From positions 37,234,283 to 37,298,282 of the forward strand of contig OU612066.1 in NCBI GenBank assembly GCA_914767715.1: a stretch of 64,000 nucleotides of DNA, read 5' to 3'. The notes below the pieces were generated by a model that searched no databases, was not told the DNA's origin, and saw only the letters and a program-made list of their open reading frames with translations. Position 1 is the stretch's first letter. Each line of letters opens with the position of its first letter. Below are positions 1 through 15,200 of the stretch, piece after piece. The DNA is from Membranipora membranacea. Its lineage: Eukaryota; Bryozoa; Gymnolaemata; Cheilostomatida; Membraniporidae. A program made the translations under genes and the position numbers.

Positions 1-285
1 GGTGGTTCAAAATTAAGGGTGTCATCTATTTTTACAATATAAACAAATATATGTGAAAGAAGGATTCAAATGAAAGCAGGTCAAACCTGTTGTCAGAATA
101 AATAATTTGAAGTGATTGTCACATTGAGGTTTAGGGCAACGCGTTTTTTTTTCACTGATTAGTGACAGTAACCAGATAATCTATATACACAAGGGAAATA
201 TAATTGGTGTCACTCTCCGGCTAATTCTGTGTCAAGCAATTAGAAATAAGCCCAAAATAAGTCAAATATTTATTTTTAATCAAAG

Positions 286-3200
286 ATTCAACGACGGGCA
301 CAGCCAGTAGTAACACGATAGTAGAGAAGAGTATAGCTAAAGTTAGAGCCTGGCAGGAGAGACTAGCTGGGGCTTCTGATGAAGAGGCTGCATCTCCTAA
401 CACTCATATACGCCTCTGTAAGTATATACATCTCTGTAAGTATATACCTCTCTGTTAGTATATACGCCTCTGTAAGTTTATACTCCTCTGTATGTATATA
501 CGCCTCTGTAAGTATATACTCCTCTATAACTATACACATATCAAATCAATAGCCTGCAGAATGGTCCAATGTTTGGTTTGAAGGTATTTATATCAAGAAG
601 ATTGCACATTGTGCCAGCGAGTTGACTAAACTTTTAATTGCGTATAATGTGTGTTCTTTTCTCGGCAAGCAGTTAGCATGAGTATTTTCTATTGAGTCAT
701 ATAAACCCTGCTTGAATAATTGGCCCCTCAGCATTTCAGTTTGGCTAAGTTTGGTTCTATGGTACTATTTGATTGGGTTTATTTTAAATTTTCCATCACA
801 CCACATTGTTACAATTTCCATCATTTTGCCTACAGCAAAAAGTAGGAGTTCTAGTTTCGATATATTAGACGGGGGAGACGGAGAATTAAAATCAGCCTCA
901 TGTGATGGTCTGGATACTCAGAGTAAATCTAGTGCTGATATTCTCGATGACTCATCTAAAGTGTCAAGAAAGTGAGTATTAAAATCAAGTTCTGATATGT
1001 GCTATGGTCTGAATTAGGGGGGGGCTTTCTGAGTACCTTAATAGAATGGAAAACTTTATCTCATCACATAACAATTCATTACTACAAAGGACAAAGCACC
1101 TCAACTCAACACTCAAGTTCACTGATTATAATTTCCTACCAGTCCTGATAATATTGTTGTTGGCAGAGGTTGTCTATAACTGTTGCGTACCCTTCGTGGG
1201 AAGCATATCAATCATCAGCTATCACTGCTGCCTGCAGATCTAACTGTGTCCAACATTCAGTAGTTATTTCGTCGCCTGATTTAATAATCCTGAATGAGTT
1301 ATCAAAACATTGTAAATAAGGAGATAACTCCAGATTGCACAGTAAATTTTAATTAATAATCTGCTCTGTTTCTGTTTACTTACTACATAAGTTTGAAATT
1401 TCATAAGAATATATGTTCTAAAAATGTTAAAATCCTGGAGGTCACAATATTCCATGATTTATACCCACTGATATGTTTGTGTTTTGCAGGAAGATAAAGA
1501 AGAGAAGATCTCGAGAAGATATGCTGTCTAACAGCAGCGGCAGCAGCAGGAGAAAGAAGAAAGAGAAAGATAAACCTGTCAATAAAGACTTTCGTAAATC
1601 TAACCTCAACAAAACCGATACTTCAGGTGAATATGTCATTGATGTGTTGCACTGAGTTAGGTTGCTGTGTTGGGCATGATATTGGCAATCAAAAGAGAAG
1701 AAAAATTTGTTTACCTGTCTTGTTCTACAAACCAAATTCGCAGCTTACAGTATTGAGTAAGATACTTGATGTAATTTGAAATCCCTCCATTTTCCTAGTT
1801 TCCCTGTTTTGGTATTTTGTATTCATAGGGTTTGACAATGAATCGTGAATCCCCATTATATTTCTACAGCTGTTATCAACAATTCATGTGTGGTTTTACA
1901 GGGATAAAATGTTATTATGATGGAGAGGATGTAACACACTTAGTTAAGTTGTCTCCCTCGAGTAGCGGCGATAAACTAGCCCAAGAACTTAGTCAAATTC
2001 TACCTCTAGTAGTCAAAGATAAACAAGAGTTTACACCGGCGTCTGAGATCAAGCAAGACGCAGGTTAGTGATTTAAAGATGCGTGATGTCAACGGGAAAG
2101 TCTTATCATTATTATATCCAATCAACCTTCAATCTTACATTCGATCGTATCAACCATTAGGTTTAGCAAAATCCACAGATTTCTCCCTAGGAGTACTCAA
2201 AAGCATCGTTGTTAAAAGGAAGAAAATGGGTATCATCAAAATATTGACTGACAATTTGTGAGTTAAGAAAATGCTTACATTTATGTTTCATTTACAATAA
2301 CTGAGCCATGTGATAATATTGAATATATCTCTTTTCAGAAGAAGACTCACAAGATATGCTTGCAAAAGACTCTCCAATGCACATCAGGAAACCAACCATG
2401 CCATTTGCATCTTCTTTTGAGAGTGCTGAGATTAAATCCTTTGACAGTAGTAGCACCAATTCTCCAGAACTTCCAGTAAAATCACCCACTCATCATGTGT
2501 ATATCCCCCCAGTAGAGGAAAGGGAAAGCCCAGAGGGTGCAAGTCTTCCCGACAATGACTGTATGTCAGTCAGCATCAACTCTCAACTCAGCAACTCCAA
2601 TCAGATGAAGAAAAGCAACTCTACAGATCTTCTCAAACAAACTGTCAGTAATGACTTCATGACTCAAAGCCTGCCTGTATTCCCATCTGACTTTGATGAT
2701 TTCCAGTCATTGGAAAAATTGGACATGTCCATAAAATCACTAGAGCAGCAAATCAATGCAGCGGGCGAAGATGAAGATAGCTTCTACGAGGCAAGGGATA
2801 CAACATCAAAAAGAAGTAGCCGAATATCTGCTAAGGAAATGCTTTCAAGCTCCTGCGAGGATTTGTCTGCAAGCAGTTACGCCACACCCAATATGCATTT
2901 TGTCGATCAGAAGGATGACCTTGTGGCTTTAGAGCAGACTGTTGTAGGAGTCGATGTTATCACATCAGAGCCGGTGGTACCGTCAGCTGATGAGGATACA
3001 GACTATCAGGAGGCTGAGGAGAACGAGGAGGACGTCTGGGAATGTGGTGAGATTAATGGAGAGAACTCTCATGATGAGGAGGTAGAAAAGGAGCATCGTG
3101 ACCTGAAAAGATATTATTCTAACGACGAGATCTTGCCTATCATACAGGTTAACGAACTGGTTGTTCCAGAATCAGTGAAGCTACAAGAGACACCCGGTAA

Positions 3201-6200
3201 CATGCTCTCTACTCAAGAACCTCATCAAAGACCTGAACAGGCGGAACCACATCACCTGATCTACGCCAGGACTTTGTTCCACCCACTTTACGCAACAGAG
3301 ATGAATGAACAGAAAGATGTTGATTGGATAAATGCCGAATCATTATCTTTATCAAATGACTTTGAATCTTCTGTTGCTATTGAGCCACCAACAACTCTAG
3401 AAATGATTGATAAACCAAGACTTTTAGTCAAATCATTAGAGAAGGCAGCAGAATTACCAGCAGCCAATGAGAGGAGGTGCTTTGCTGGTCGCCATATTGA
3501 CCTGACAGTTATGGAGGCTGGCACTTTAATTGACCCTCTCGCTGTACATGAGGTGCCAGATTTGAGTGAGATCGTCACAGGAGAATATGTTCTCGATGAT
3601 GAATTGCCTGATGTAATCGATGAGAGAATCCAGCAGGCTGAAGAAATTGATTTGCTCACCAAACTAGTTGAAGCCTGGTCGTTAGTAGCGCACCAAGCTA
3701 CAAAGAAATACGTCTCCATCGTGGAAAGGAAACAGGAGCCTAAAGATGTTCAAATTTGGCCCAAATCGGATTCAATCACCACAGTACAAGAGCTGCCGGA
3801 GGTACCATATGAGACAAGTCAGCGACTGTCTGGGGTCTGTGGGCCTAAGCTATCAACAGAACCTAAAGTGAGGTTTGATAACTGTGCTAAGTTTCAAATG
3901 GATGCCTTTAATTGCGGAGAGCTGTGGAAGGAGGGAGATATCTGTGAAGTGTATGTAGAGCTCCACTCAGCAGAGAGAAAACAACTCTATTACCGAGCAA
4001 CAGAACTACCAAAACACCAGATGGTGAGATATGACCACACACAAGTCTCAAAAATAGAGGTCTACATACGAGGGACTGCAGACGAGGCAGAGCTGCTAGC
4101 AATGCAGGCCGCACCTTCATTTTTGACACTTAAATATGCCAACATACTGGAGACCTTGACTGAGGTACCGCGCCACATTACAGTGCAATATTATGAGTTA
4201 GATCAGACAGCCAAAGTAGAATTAGAGAAAGTTACATCCTCTAGAATATACCACAAACCTGTACATAACTGGATTTATAAGCACCAAGTGAAAATTTACG
4301 ATGCCAAAGAGTTACCACCTACCAAGAAACTAGCTAGGAAGACATCTGGTGATTCAATAAAACCGGCTCCAGCTGCTGAGATTGTGCCTGATGAGGGTCA
4401 AAAACAGACGCGGTCTGAGGCTATCAGAGAGAAAGTTACCATTGAGTCTCAGAAGATGTTTGGTCAATTAAAGAAACAAACTTCTGTAGTGGAGCCACAA
4501 ATAGCAGTGGCTAAACCAAAAGAACAAACCGTTTTTATGAAGTCTAAGCTTTCAAGAACAACGAGTGATGACAATAAGCAATCTAGTTTCCATAAGTTCC
4601 AATCATCACAACAGAAGTCCGAAACCATTCAGGTAGATAAAGATCAAGATAGAGAAGTGCGGAGGAAAGCCAAACTGGAGGCTGCAGAGAGAGAAGTACA
4701 GGAGCATGCTAAGAGACGAGAGCAGCAGAGGCAGCAGCAGGCAGAGGAGAGAAGGAAGCAGCATGAGGAGAGAGAAGCTCAGAAGGCAGCCGTAAGGGCT
4801 GATGCTCAACGTAAACTCAAAGACAGGTTTGAAAAGCAACATAAGACCGCAGAACTACCAACAATACAGAAGCCAGCAGGTCCGAGCAGGGTTGATCTGG
4901 CTGGTCAGCGGGAGGAAGAGCAGGCAAGAAAACGAAAGGAGAGAGAGGATAGAAAGAAAGAACAGATGGCTCAGTTAGACAGACAGCTTGAGGAGCAGAG
5001 TAAACAGAAAGAGTTAGAGAGACAGAAGGCCGCTGAGGAGAGGAAAAAACAGGACCAGGAAAGGGAGGCAGTAAGAGCTGCTGAGAGACTCGCTGCTCAG
5101 AAGAAGATGAAAGAGAAATTTGAAGCAAATGAGAGACAATCGAGAGAGCAGAAAGAGGCATGGGAGAGTCAACAGAGGGCTAAACAGGACGCTGCCAAAC
5201 AGAGAGCTGCAGAAGAGAAGGCTAGACAGGAAGCAGCAAGACAGAAAGCTGAAGAGGAGAAGGCGTTACAGGCGGAGAAGATCAGACAGAAGGCTCAAGA
5301 GGCTGATAAGAAGGTGGCAGAGTATATAGAGCAGACTAATAAACTGAAGACTGCAAGTCGCCTTGCTATATCAGCTCCTGATCTGAGGCTAGATAAGAGA
5401 GGCAGTAATGACAGGCTGAGACTGAACGAGAATGTGACAAGCCTGGATCAGATATCAGATGTAAGTGATGATGACTCGTCATGTACCGATCAGTCAGTAG
5501 CTAGTGATACGCCGTATGACTCTGACAGTTCAGCTGGGTCATCAAACAGAAGGTCCAGTATGTACAGGTGAGTTGGCTCAATTGGATAATATAAATTTAA
5601 CAACTCTTTTACATTTCTGTTCATATTGTGTTAGTATTGATAAATTGTTTCTATTGTAATTGATAGTTTTAACTAAAATCTACTGTTTCTAATATAAAGT
5701 TTCTATACTGAAAATGTGTTGTAGACCAAGTTCCAAATGGGAGTTGGGAGGAGACACCATTCATGAGGATCAAGTCTATGAGACGGATAATGAGAAGTGT
5801 TACACACTTCCACGACCTAAAGACTCAACTATCACTGAGACTCCAGATCTGCACCGCTGGCAGTCAACAGATAGACTTAGATCCCTGTGTAAGGGTATAG
5901 ACTTAGGTCAGAGTACAGATGAGGAGTCCAGCAGATCTCAGGCTATACCTAGATCCTCTCACCGCCGAGAGCAGAGATCTCACCAGCGCACCAAGCCCTG
6001 GATTAGTGTACTCAAATCCTTACTGGCTACAAAAGGAAGTGTCGAGACAAAGGAGCTTATCGAGATCTGCGAGAAAAAGAAAGCTCACTTCACAACCAGA
6101 CAAGATCAGAGCTTTCAGGGATTTGATACCATCGATGAGCTCCTCGATTGTATGGGTGTATCTGTAGATAAGGTAAACATCTTGTTAATTCTGTAATAAC

Positions 6201-9200
6201 GAATTTTGCTCATTATTTCATTATTGTCTTGGGTAATTTTTTGTGAACTTTCTTGCAATGACATGACATGATAGATTTCATTGTTGGCAATATAGTTCTG
6301 GGAAATTATTGCATTTTTTTCGATGCATTGACACAACAATCATCAAGACCAATACGGTATTATGCAATCACAGTATCAATATAGCTATTTGATGCTCAAT
6401 TCCCAGGTCTGTTGCTCACTTCATTTATTAGTGTTAATGCTGAATATAAGCTTTGATACTCATTATCAATTTATACAGCTGACAGAGTGTGTGGGCAACC
6501 TGAAAAGATCTCGTAATGTTCAGAAAGATCAGCATGGAGTGTTTGTTGATGCTGATGGGGTCACAGACCAGTCAGGGAAGCTTCTCCAGTCTTGTAAAGC
6601 ATGCATTCTGATAGGTGAGTCCAGTAAACAAAAACTACTAAAGTCAAACCACTGTGTCTGGGGAAGTATTACCAATCATATCTAGGACATCATTATTATC
6701 TACCAACCTCTCAGTTGAGATAAGTGGACACACTATACTCTACTCTACTCTACTCTACACTACACCAACATCTACACAAACTAATCACATAATTTTAATA
6801 CAAGTTAAGGGTGTTTAATGCCTTTTTTTGCATTTTGCAGAAATTCTTCAAACGTCTCAGGGAAAGGAGCTGAAGAGAGTGCTAACATCACTTAAATACA
6901 TATTCCAGGTGAGCTTACAGTGACAATTATAAATTGTCCACGTCTCATTCCACAGTAAAACTGCTTGTGCTCCAGCATTCACACATGCCTTATGATAATG
7001 GTTGATGAAACTTCATATTATAATGTGATGATACATTCAGAGGCGCTTATACCACTCTTCACAGCTCCAATCTAGCTACGTTGATGCCGTTGCTGCTCTT
7101 AGCTTTTCGGATACCTCTTTAAAATAACGAAACTCCTAAATCATACTGATGGATGATACCACATTCTGTATGTGTGTATGATGTTGTTGATGTGTTGATT
7201 TTCTTTATTTGGATTGCAGGAGGAGCCTGATTTTGTAGCAGAGTTTATAGCTGTTGATGGACTGAATGCTCTAATAGAAGCTGGAGCTTCTAATGAACAA
7301 CAGAATCAGATATCTGTCCTCAAAGGTAATTGCCATAGTGTCGAGGAAAAAGCATTAAACTAAGTGTTGAATGAAGATTATTTACATACATGGGGATATT
7401 TATTAGAGGAGTTATGGGTTAATACATGAAAAGGGGACGACTCTCATAATTAAACGGATATAATTAATTTTTTGCATTAATGCTGATTATATTGTTTCTT
7501 CCTTATTTCATTGTAGGTTTTGGACAGATTCTGTTGTACACATTTGGAATCTCTGCAATCATTCGAAATGATCTGATCACTAGGTGGATTTATTCTATGA
7601 CATCATCTGTGGTAAGAGCTAACAACTAACAATATCAGAACATTTCAGATAAAGTCATCATATTCCCCAACATCTTCCAACAAGTTTCCATCAAATGACT
7701 GATGAAAACCATATTTTGGCTTGCAACATTTGCGGACTGCTGTTGATTGTATTCATCAAACAATCAACAGCGGTGATAACAACAATAACAATGCTATTAT
7801 TGTCACATGTATGGTTTACTTTTGCAGTATCGGGTGGTAGTGAGAACATGCCTTAAACTGTTGCTGGCGTTTATAGAATACTCTACATCTAATACAGCAG
7901 TCCTCTACAGCTCTATATCTCGTGTAGATTCTCAGAAAGGTAGGTGACCATCACTACTGAGTAGATACTGATATTCATTCTCTCATAATTTAGAGTACGT
8001 CACAATAAAGCTAATAAGTAGTAGCTATCCTTAGTGTTTACAATATCGTATGGTCTATACTCTATTATGATATTTATATCAGTCTTGTTAGGCCCTCCTT
8101 ATCCAAAAAGCTAAATGCAAATGACAATAGGGAAAAACACTAAGAATAAAGGCATTTCATTTTGTAATGAAATCTTTCAGCAATAATGCATTGTATCAAT
8201 ACTATATATGCAATACTTGAAAAACATTTGATCCATTAAACAAGAAATCTATTGCAATGTAGGCCTATTTATGCCCAACAGCACATACTTTGCTAGATCA
8301 ATCTTGAGGCTTTGTTATGACTTTCAGGTGTTGCTCCGTTTAACAATCTGGTAGAAGTTCTGGAGAAAGATTCAGATGATCTGGAGTTGTGTAACCTCTC
8401 GCTGGCTCTAATAAACATGGTAAGTTTGGATTAATGCCAATGTAAGGCCATGAGGTTTCCCTCACTTCACTTCTTTTATCTTTTGTCAGACATCTTCATT
8501 ATTTATATTTCTGTTGTATAAACTTCTATATTATTATTAACATTCCAGATTGCCGATACATTGCCAAATAAGGCAATGTTCAGAGATATGAAGACATTCC
8601 TTACTCAGCATGGTATGAAGCAGATACTGAAACGCCTCCACAGCATGAGGTTCAAAGAAAGAGAATTGGTTGAGGAGCTTGCAGAGTACACCAGACTATT
8701 TGGTAATCATGAAGAAGAGACTCCTCCAAAGAAAACGTAAATACAATGCATTAAAATCGATTATTTATCGAAATGTGAAACAATCATTATGAGACTTGCA
8801 AAACACAGAGCACTAAGTATGTACTCAGTAGGCTGTGTTTTTCACATCTCACAATGGTAGCATGGTGTCTCACACACTGCTGACATTGTGTCAGAGGCAT
8901 CACATTGTGTTTTTGCGCTGCCGGTTAACCGGAGACTGATAGCTGTTCTCATCATGTTCAGGCCAGTATATGCTGGGGCTTCCTCATCGTTAGATAAAGT
9001 GAGGTGGGTATGGTATATTTCTTGTGCATGTTGCTGTCAAATCTTTCATATACACAACAACAACTCTTTTACATTGAACGTTTTTTAGGAACATATGTGT
9101 TATTCAAATTATTGCCATTATCTGAATAGACTGATGACTAGGGTAAATTGTTGGCAGTTAGGTAGCGGTTTCACAACTCCTTGACTTTAAACATCGGGAC

Positions 9201-12200
9201 CAAACACAGTTGTTCTTTGATCCAAGGTCTGCACTCATACTGACTACTAGTAAGTTAGGTACTGTATACCTTACCTCTAGTGTTCATACTGACTACTAGT
9301 TAGGTACTGTATACCTTACCTCTAGTGTTCATATTGACTACTAGTAAGGTACTGTATACCTTACCTCTAGTGTTCTTTTTTTCAGCACTAAGACAGTAGT
9401 GCCCCAAGGCGCTGCACCAAAAGAGAAATCTCCTCCAAGACCACAAAGTAAGTATTTACCTGCTTATACCCGAATCGTGATTTAGTTTTCATGTACCCAG
9501 GTTCTCTCTCACTAACAGAGAGCGCATCACTTTTTGGAGTTGTTGGTCATGCTTTATCAACAGAAAAATCTGTATTAATTGGTATAAAACCTTACTTTGC
9601 TACCAGTCACCATTATTTTGCTGTCAGTTATTTTGCCTAGTCTTGCTTGTTAGTGTCAATTATGAAATGATCACAACAGGATTTGTGCATCATCAAGTCA
9701 GTTATAGACTACGCCGATTGGCAATATTCCAAAGGATGGAGCAGCGCGTATTACTCATTTGTTTGAAAAAATTACCACACCATAGAGGGCTCATTTCTTT
9801 TTATTGCTGATTATCTTACCATGAACGTGTTGATGCAGACCAAATGATTAATATGGTATGATGTTGAATTTTGGGACTGCACCTTGCATTAACAAATCAT
9901 TGGTTTTGCATTTGATTTATCCGCTGTCGCTTCATTTTGAATGATGGACCTTTTTCTACATTTCAGCCCTAGATATAAAACCAGGTAATTTAGATCAAGG
10001 AGTTCGCTCCTTGCTTAGATTACTGCCTAAGCTCGCTCTCTTCTATCATTTAAGCTTGTTGTGTATCATTGTCAATACACAACCTTGACAAGCCATCGAC
10101 AATTTTTTATGCAACTCTGGCTGCTGGTTTTGAATAGGAAATAACGCATTCGAAACTCAGTTACTCAATCAACTACGCTGCTTATTAAAATTCTTGTAGC
10201 TAGGTTCTGGAAGTCATCGTCTTATTATTGTTATTTAAAGATGTAGAGTAGTTAAGGTATACTTTTTGGTGATCTCGGTGAAGGACTATTATAATCTTAG
10301 GCGATCTCATTAGGTGGCAAATACTGGTAATCCCAACCGGTATTAGCACTTCTACGGAACACGACAGACTTATGGGTGTTGTACTACTGCAGGATATATG
10401 CTTTGATATCGATCAGCTTAACACTTTAAAACAAAAGAAACTAAAAGAACTCAAGATCTTGCTTCATCTCCTTATAGTATTAAGAATTAAAATAAGATGC
10501 TGACCTCACATTGTGACTATCGATGTACCATCTGTATCAAACACCTCTTCTACCTACTACCTACATTTACATGCTTGCTGTTTGAAAAAATTTTAAAATG
10601 GTTCTTTTAATTTGTTCTAGACGCTTTGGAAGGAAATTCGAATCTGAACATAGGGTAAGTTCTATGGCAATCAACAATATATGGCAAGTAGTAGGGAAGT
10701 TTATAAGTATGAAGCTTACTTATAAACTTATAAACTTATAAACATATAAACAAATGACCCGTGGTTTTAATGTGACTATTAAATAATTAAATAATTTTAC
10801 AGACTCAAAGACTCAGGCTACGGAACATGGAACGATCAGTCTCTTCCATCAACTTCACCAGATACTGGAAATCAGAATCAGTCCAGATGGAAAAAGTATG
10901 CAGAGCACGCTAAAAAGGTATAAAGATTGAATCGAAACCACGGTTGGAAAGTAAACACATAGTTTTGAATTCTGTTTTTTTTTGTGAAATTTGCTTTTAA
11001 TTTAGGTAGATTTAGTTTAATTTGTTTTCAAAACATTTTTGTCCTGCCAGACAGGACAGGATCAATATAATAATATTTCTAACACTGTCAGTTTATGACT
11101 TGCAATTCCATACCACAGATGGGCTATAATTGCATTTCAAACCATTACGCTCTCAATTGTGACCAAATCTCAGTTTGATATTGATTTTACTCAACAATCA
11201 ATCCGCAACAAATAACTCTAATAAATCTACCCGTCTTTCAGACTCAGGAGCTGGAGTTGGAGATTGAGCAGCCTGCCCAGCCCACCACCTCTCCGATATC
11301 ACCAGGAGTAGTGAGCACTATGTCAGCTCAGATCACGAGTCCAACGGCTGCATCTCCTTTATCACCAAGGCTGACTCGGCAGCCGAGCAGCGCTGGAGGT
11401 AACATATCAGCTCTAAAAGATAAGATACACGAGACAGGGAAAGTACAGGTACAACAGAGTAAGAAACAGCCCACTCAGAGCAGAGCAAGGAATGATACGG
11501 ATAAAACATGGGATGGCTTGGAGAGGTGAGGCTAGATTATAGTAATAGAATCTAAAAAAAGAAAAGCTATCCACATTACAAAGTCTGTAGCCACAAAGCA
11601 TTGAACCTCCAAACTATGATAACCTGCCAATGATAAGCCAGCTACATTGCCTACACTACAACTCTGATCTTAGGGTATGGAAAACCTGGGTGTTGTTTTG
11701 AGATTTATATACTCATTATTTTTCAGCAGTAACTTTCTGTGCTGACTGATACCAAAGGAATAAGTGAGGATCGTGATTAGAGCCCGTACCTAGTCGTGTC
11801 ACTAACCACATCAATTAGTGATAGGTGAGGGTCATCTTTCAAATACTTCTTTTATTTATTCAGCAATGCGAAGAAGAGAAAACTAAGAATTAATGATATC
11901 GACTTCACAGATCTGGACGATGAAGATGATGTAGACTTCTTTTCTTTCCCTGTACCTGCCATGACAATGGGAGGGGTACCAGGAGCCCCACCTCCTCGAG
12001 GGCCTCCACCACCACCGCTACCTCCTGGTATGGCCCCTCCACCACCTCCTCCTCCACCACCAGGAGGTATACCTCCGCCACCAATGCCACCTGGAATGGC
12101 CCCTCCGCCGCCCCCACCACCTGGCATGTCATCTGTAACAAAGCTTAACATTAGCCAAGGAGGTGGGGAGAAAAAACTGAGAAAGCTCGTCAAACTTCAC

Positions 12201-15200
12201 TGGAAAGAAGTTCAATCCAAGGTACGAGCCCGTTCAGATCTTATAATATAAAGAGATTCAGTATGGTCGTGTATTTTAATGCATTTTACAGCTGCACATT
12301 TTTTTTAATGCGCGACAGATATGACCCAGAGAGGACAACTGCTTGCCTAATATTGAATTCTTATTTATATAAATTATTTTCAGGTACACATTCCCAACCC
12401 AACACCAAAGCTAGAGAAGCAAGGAACCATCTGGGCCTCTCTCCAGAAGACGTCTCTAGACCTGCAGAGGTTTGAGTCGCTGTTTGAGACTAAGACTGCT
12501 GAAACCAAAGCAAAGGTAAACTCAACTCATAATACTGGTCTACTGCTCAGGTCATGTTATGTAAATGTTTTATATTATGCTGTGTGCTGTTCAAAACAAG
12601 CTTGTAGTGTTACAGACTGAATAGTTTCTCTTTAACTGGCAGTGCATTATTTTCATCTACTGACATTGCTTGGTAGAGTGTATCAGCTAACATGTTTAGG
12701 ATGAATTTATTCGATATGACTTTTCTGTAGAGCAGCCATTTATCTAAACTAATGGGACTTCAATATCTACTAACTTTTTTATGTGGCAAGCATAGTTTTA
12801 CACTTGGATAAGAACAGAAAATTTGTTGAGTTTCTTTCACTAACATAGAATCTAACATTTCTATTTGCATGTGCTCTGTCTGCTCTTTATGGAATGCTGT
12901 CATCTCTGTATCATTTCTACTTCAGGATATCGAAGTAAGTACAAACCTGTCTCTGCTTTCTGTTTCATTGTACAAGTGGTTAAATTTTGTGTTATGAAGA
13001 TTACATGGTTCGCCTTTATCAAGTAAATGGTTGCACGTTTAAACACTGAGCAAGTGTATAGTAGTGCCAACTACCCTAGAAATGTTATATTGTGCCAAGT
13101 ATGTGATATGGACAATAATGTCCCATGAATTTCAGTAGTAGGGGCATGTACAAGAGATAACAGCGTTTTCACAAATCAATTTCATTAACACAATTTTAGC
13201 TATCTTATTTTTTTTACAGACTTGTATCATTTTACCATGATCATCAAATTTGGAAATCTTGTAATTTAACTTTCGTATCTACTCAGTTTTGCTATCTATG
13301 AACAGATGTGATGACATAATTTGCGATGTTCGGCCAGAAATTCTGTGATCATTTACTAGGAAAAATTCTGTTTAAATATATACATGTATATAGGAAAACC
13401 TGATAACGATATGTTATTGTTACCTAACAGAAAGCAGCAGAGGGAGCTAGTAAGTATATTACAGTGCTGGACTCTAAGAGATCTAACGCTATAAACATCG
13501 GGCTGACTAAACTACCTCCTCCGAGAACGATAAAAACAGCTGTGATGAGGATGGACAGCTCTATCATTAACAGGGAGGGAATAGAGGTAAGATTGTCATA
13601 CAGTGACAGGTCTGCTTGAATGAATTAGATCCTGGTAAATAAAGGTCCACCCTCTGAATAATTTTCAGAGACAGGACAGGGACAAGACAAGATTAAAATC
13701 ATTAACAGATTTAGCTTTTGTGACCTGACGATCATCATTTTTGTAATATTACCACATATTGATGATTAAAATTACATACCTTAACCTGTCATTGAAAAAA
13801 ATATCCATAATCTATGTTATGTATCAGGATTACGCGTATTTCCAATAAGTGAAATAGAACATTTTGAAATCCAATGAGAATGTTTATCAGGTAAAGTCAT
13901 AGAGTTATTATATAATAACTCTATGGGTAAAGTACAGTAATTTTCCACAAAATGCACTGTCTCTACCGATAAGCAGTAATAATCCGAATGTAGGGTACTA
14001 ATGTTGAGCTATCATTATATAACTAGACATTAATTGGTGATCGGTGCAGTCTTGATGTTGATTAAAACAGACAAAACAATATGAGAATTTCTCCTGTTCA
14101 CCACAATTAATTAACGTTGTGTTATATTAACATCACCCTAGTGAATGCCAGATCAAAATGTATTTGTTAACAAAATTTACCATCATTTTTCATTGATTCA
14201 ATTTTGTAAATTGCAGAAAATCTTAACTACAATGATTCCCACCTCTGAGGAGATTGAGATGATAGTTCAGGCTTCTCAGGAGAACCCTGATAAGGAGCTT
14301 GGCGCTGCAGAGAACCTCCTCAGTATCATGTCATCAATCCCAGAACTAAAGGCTAGGCTCAATCTCTGGGCTTTCAAACTGGACTACGATCTACGTGAAA
14401 AGGTTCGTCATGCATCCCTAACTCACATGCAATGATATAGGATAATATTTTTGTGCCGTATGGAAAATTGCAGAATTAATTTTTAATGCGTAAAGTAATA
14501 TTTAATTTTTTCCTTTAGGAGATCGCTGAGCCTTTACATGATCTGAAGGAAGGAGTGATCTCCGTAGAAGAATCAGTAACATTTCAGTATGTCCTCTCTA
14601 CTCTACTATCTATAGGAAATATTCTCAATGGTTCTAAGGTCAGTGGAGACAACATTATAAATATTCGATTGAAAATTGGTTATAGGCAATGAAGGCAAAG
14701 GGTACATTTTTTCCAATGACTCTGAATCTGCTGAAACACTGGATAAGGGGCAGTGAACAACAGGCAAATAAATATTACAAATGAGACCCATCAACTCCAA
14801 ATTACAATTCAGTTCAAATGAAAATTTAACATCTCATTTTTGTGCCACTACTGGTTAATCATTCTACACCCTTTACAATGTTTAAAAGTTTGCAAAGGCA
14901 ACTCAACTATCATTATTTCAAAGCAAGTGAATTTCGATCCATCAGTCTATGAAGGCTAATTGATAGCAGAAATCATTATCACTTCTTATCATCATCACCT
15001 CATATTAGCCCTTACTTCCATTGTTACAGGGGACTACGGTAGGTCTCAGGAACATCAGCATTTTACCATCATTTATTTATTTATTAATTTATTATTAACA
15101 ATGTGTGCAGATATTTACCCAGATAACAGTTATTTAGGTTGTGCATGGCTGTTAGACATAAAAGTAGAATTTGAAACTTTGCAAAAATGATTTCGAGGGT

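Noticed and set aside
3288-3719. Minus-strand frame of 143 codons
   Set aside because: Antisense shadow of the large FHOD exon, as are the other minus-strand frames between 3900 and 5161.
11852-12193. Glycine-rich minus-strand frame
   Set aside because: It is the complement of the FH1 polyproline exon of the formin gene.
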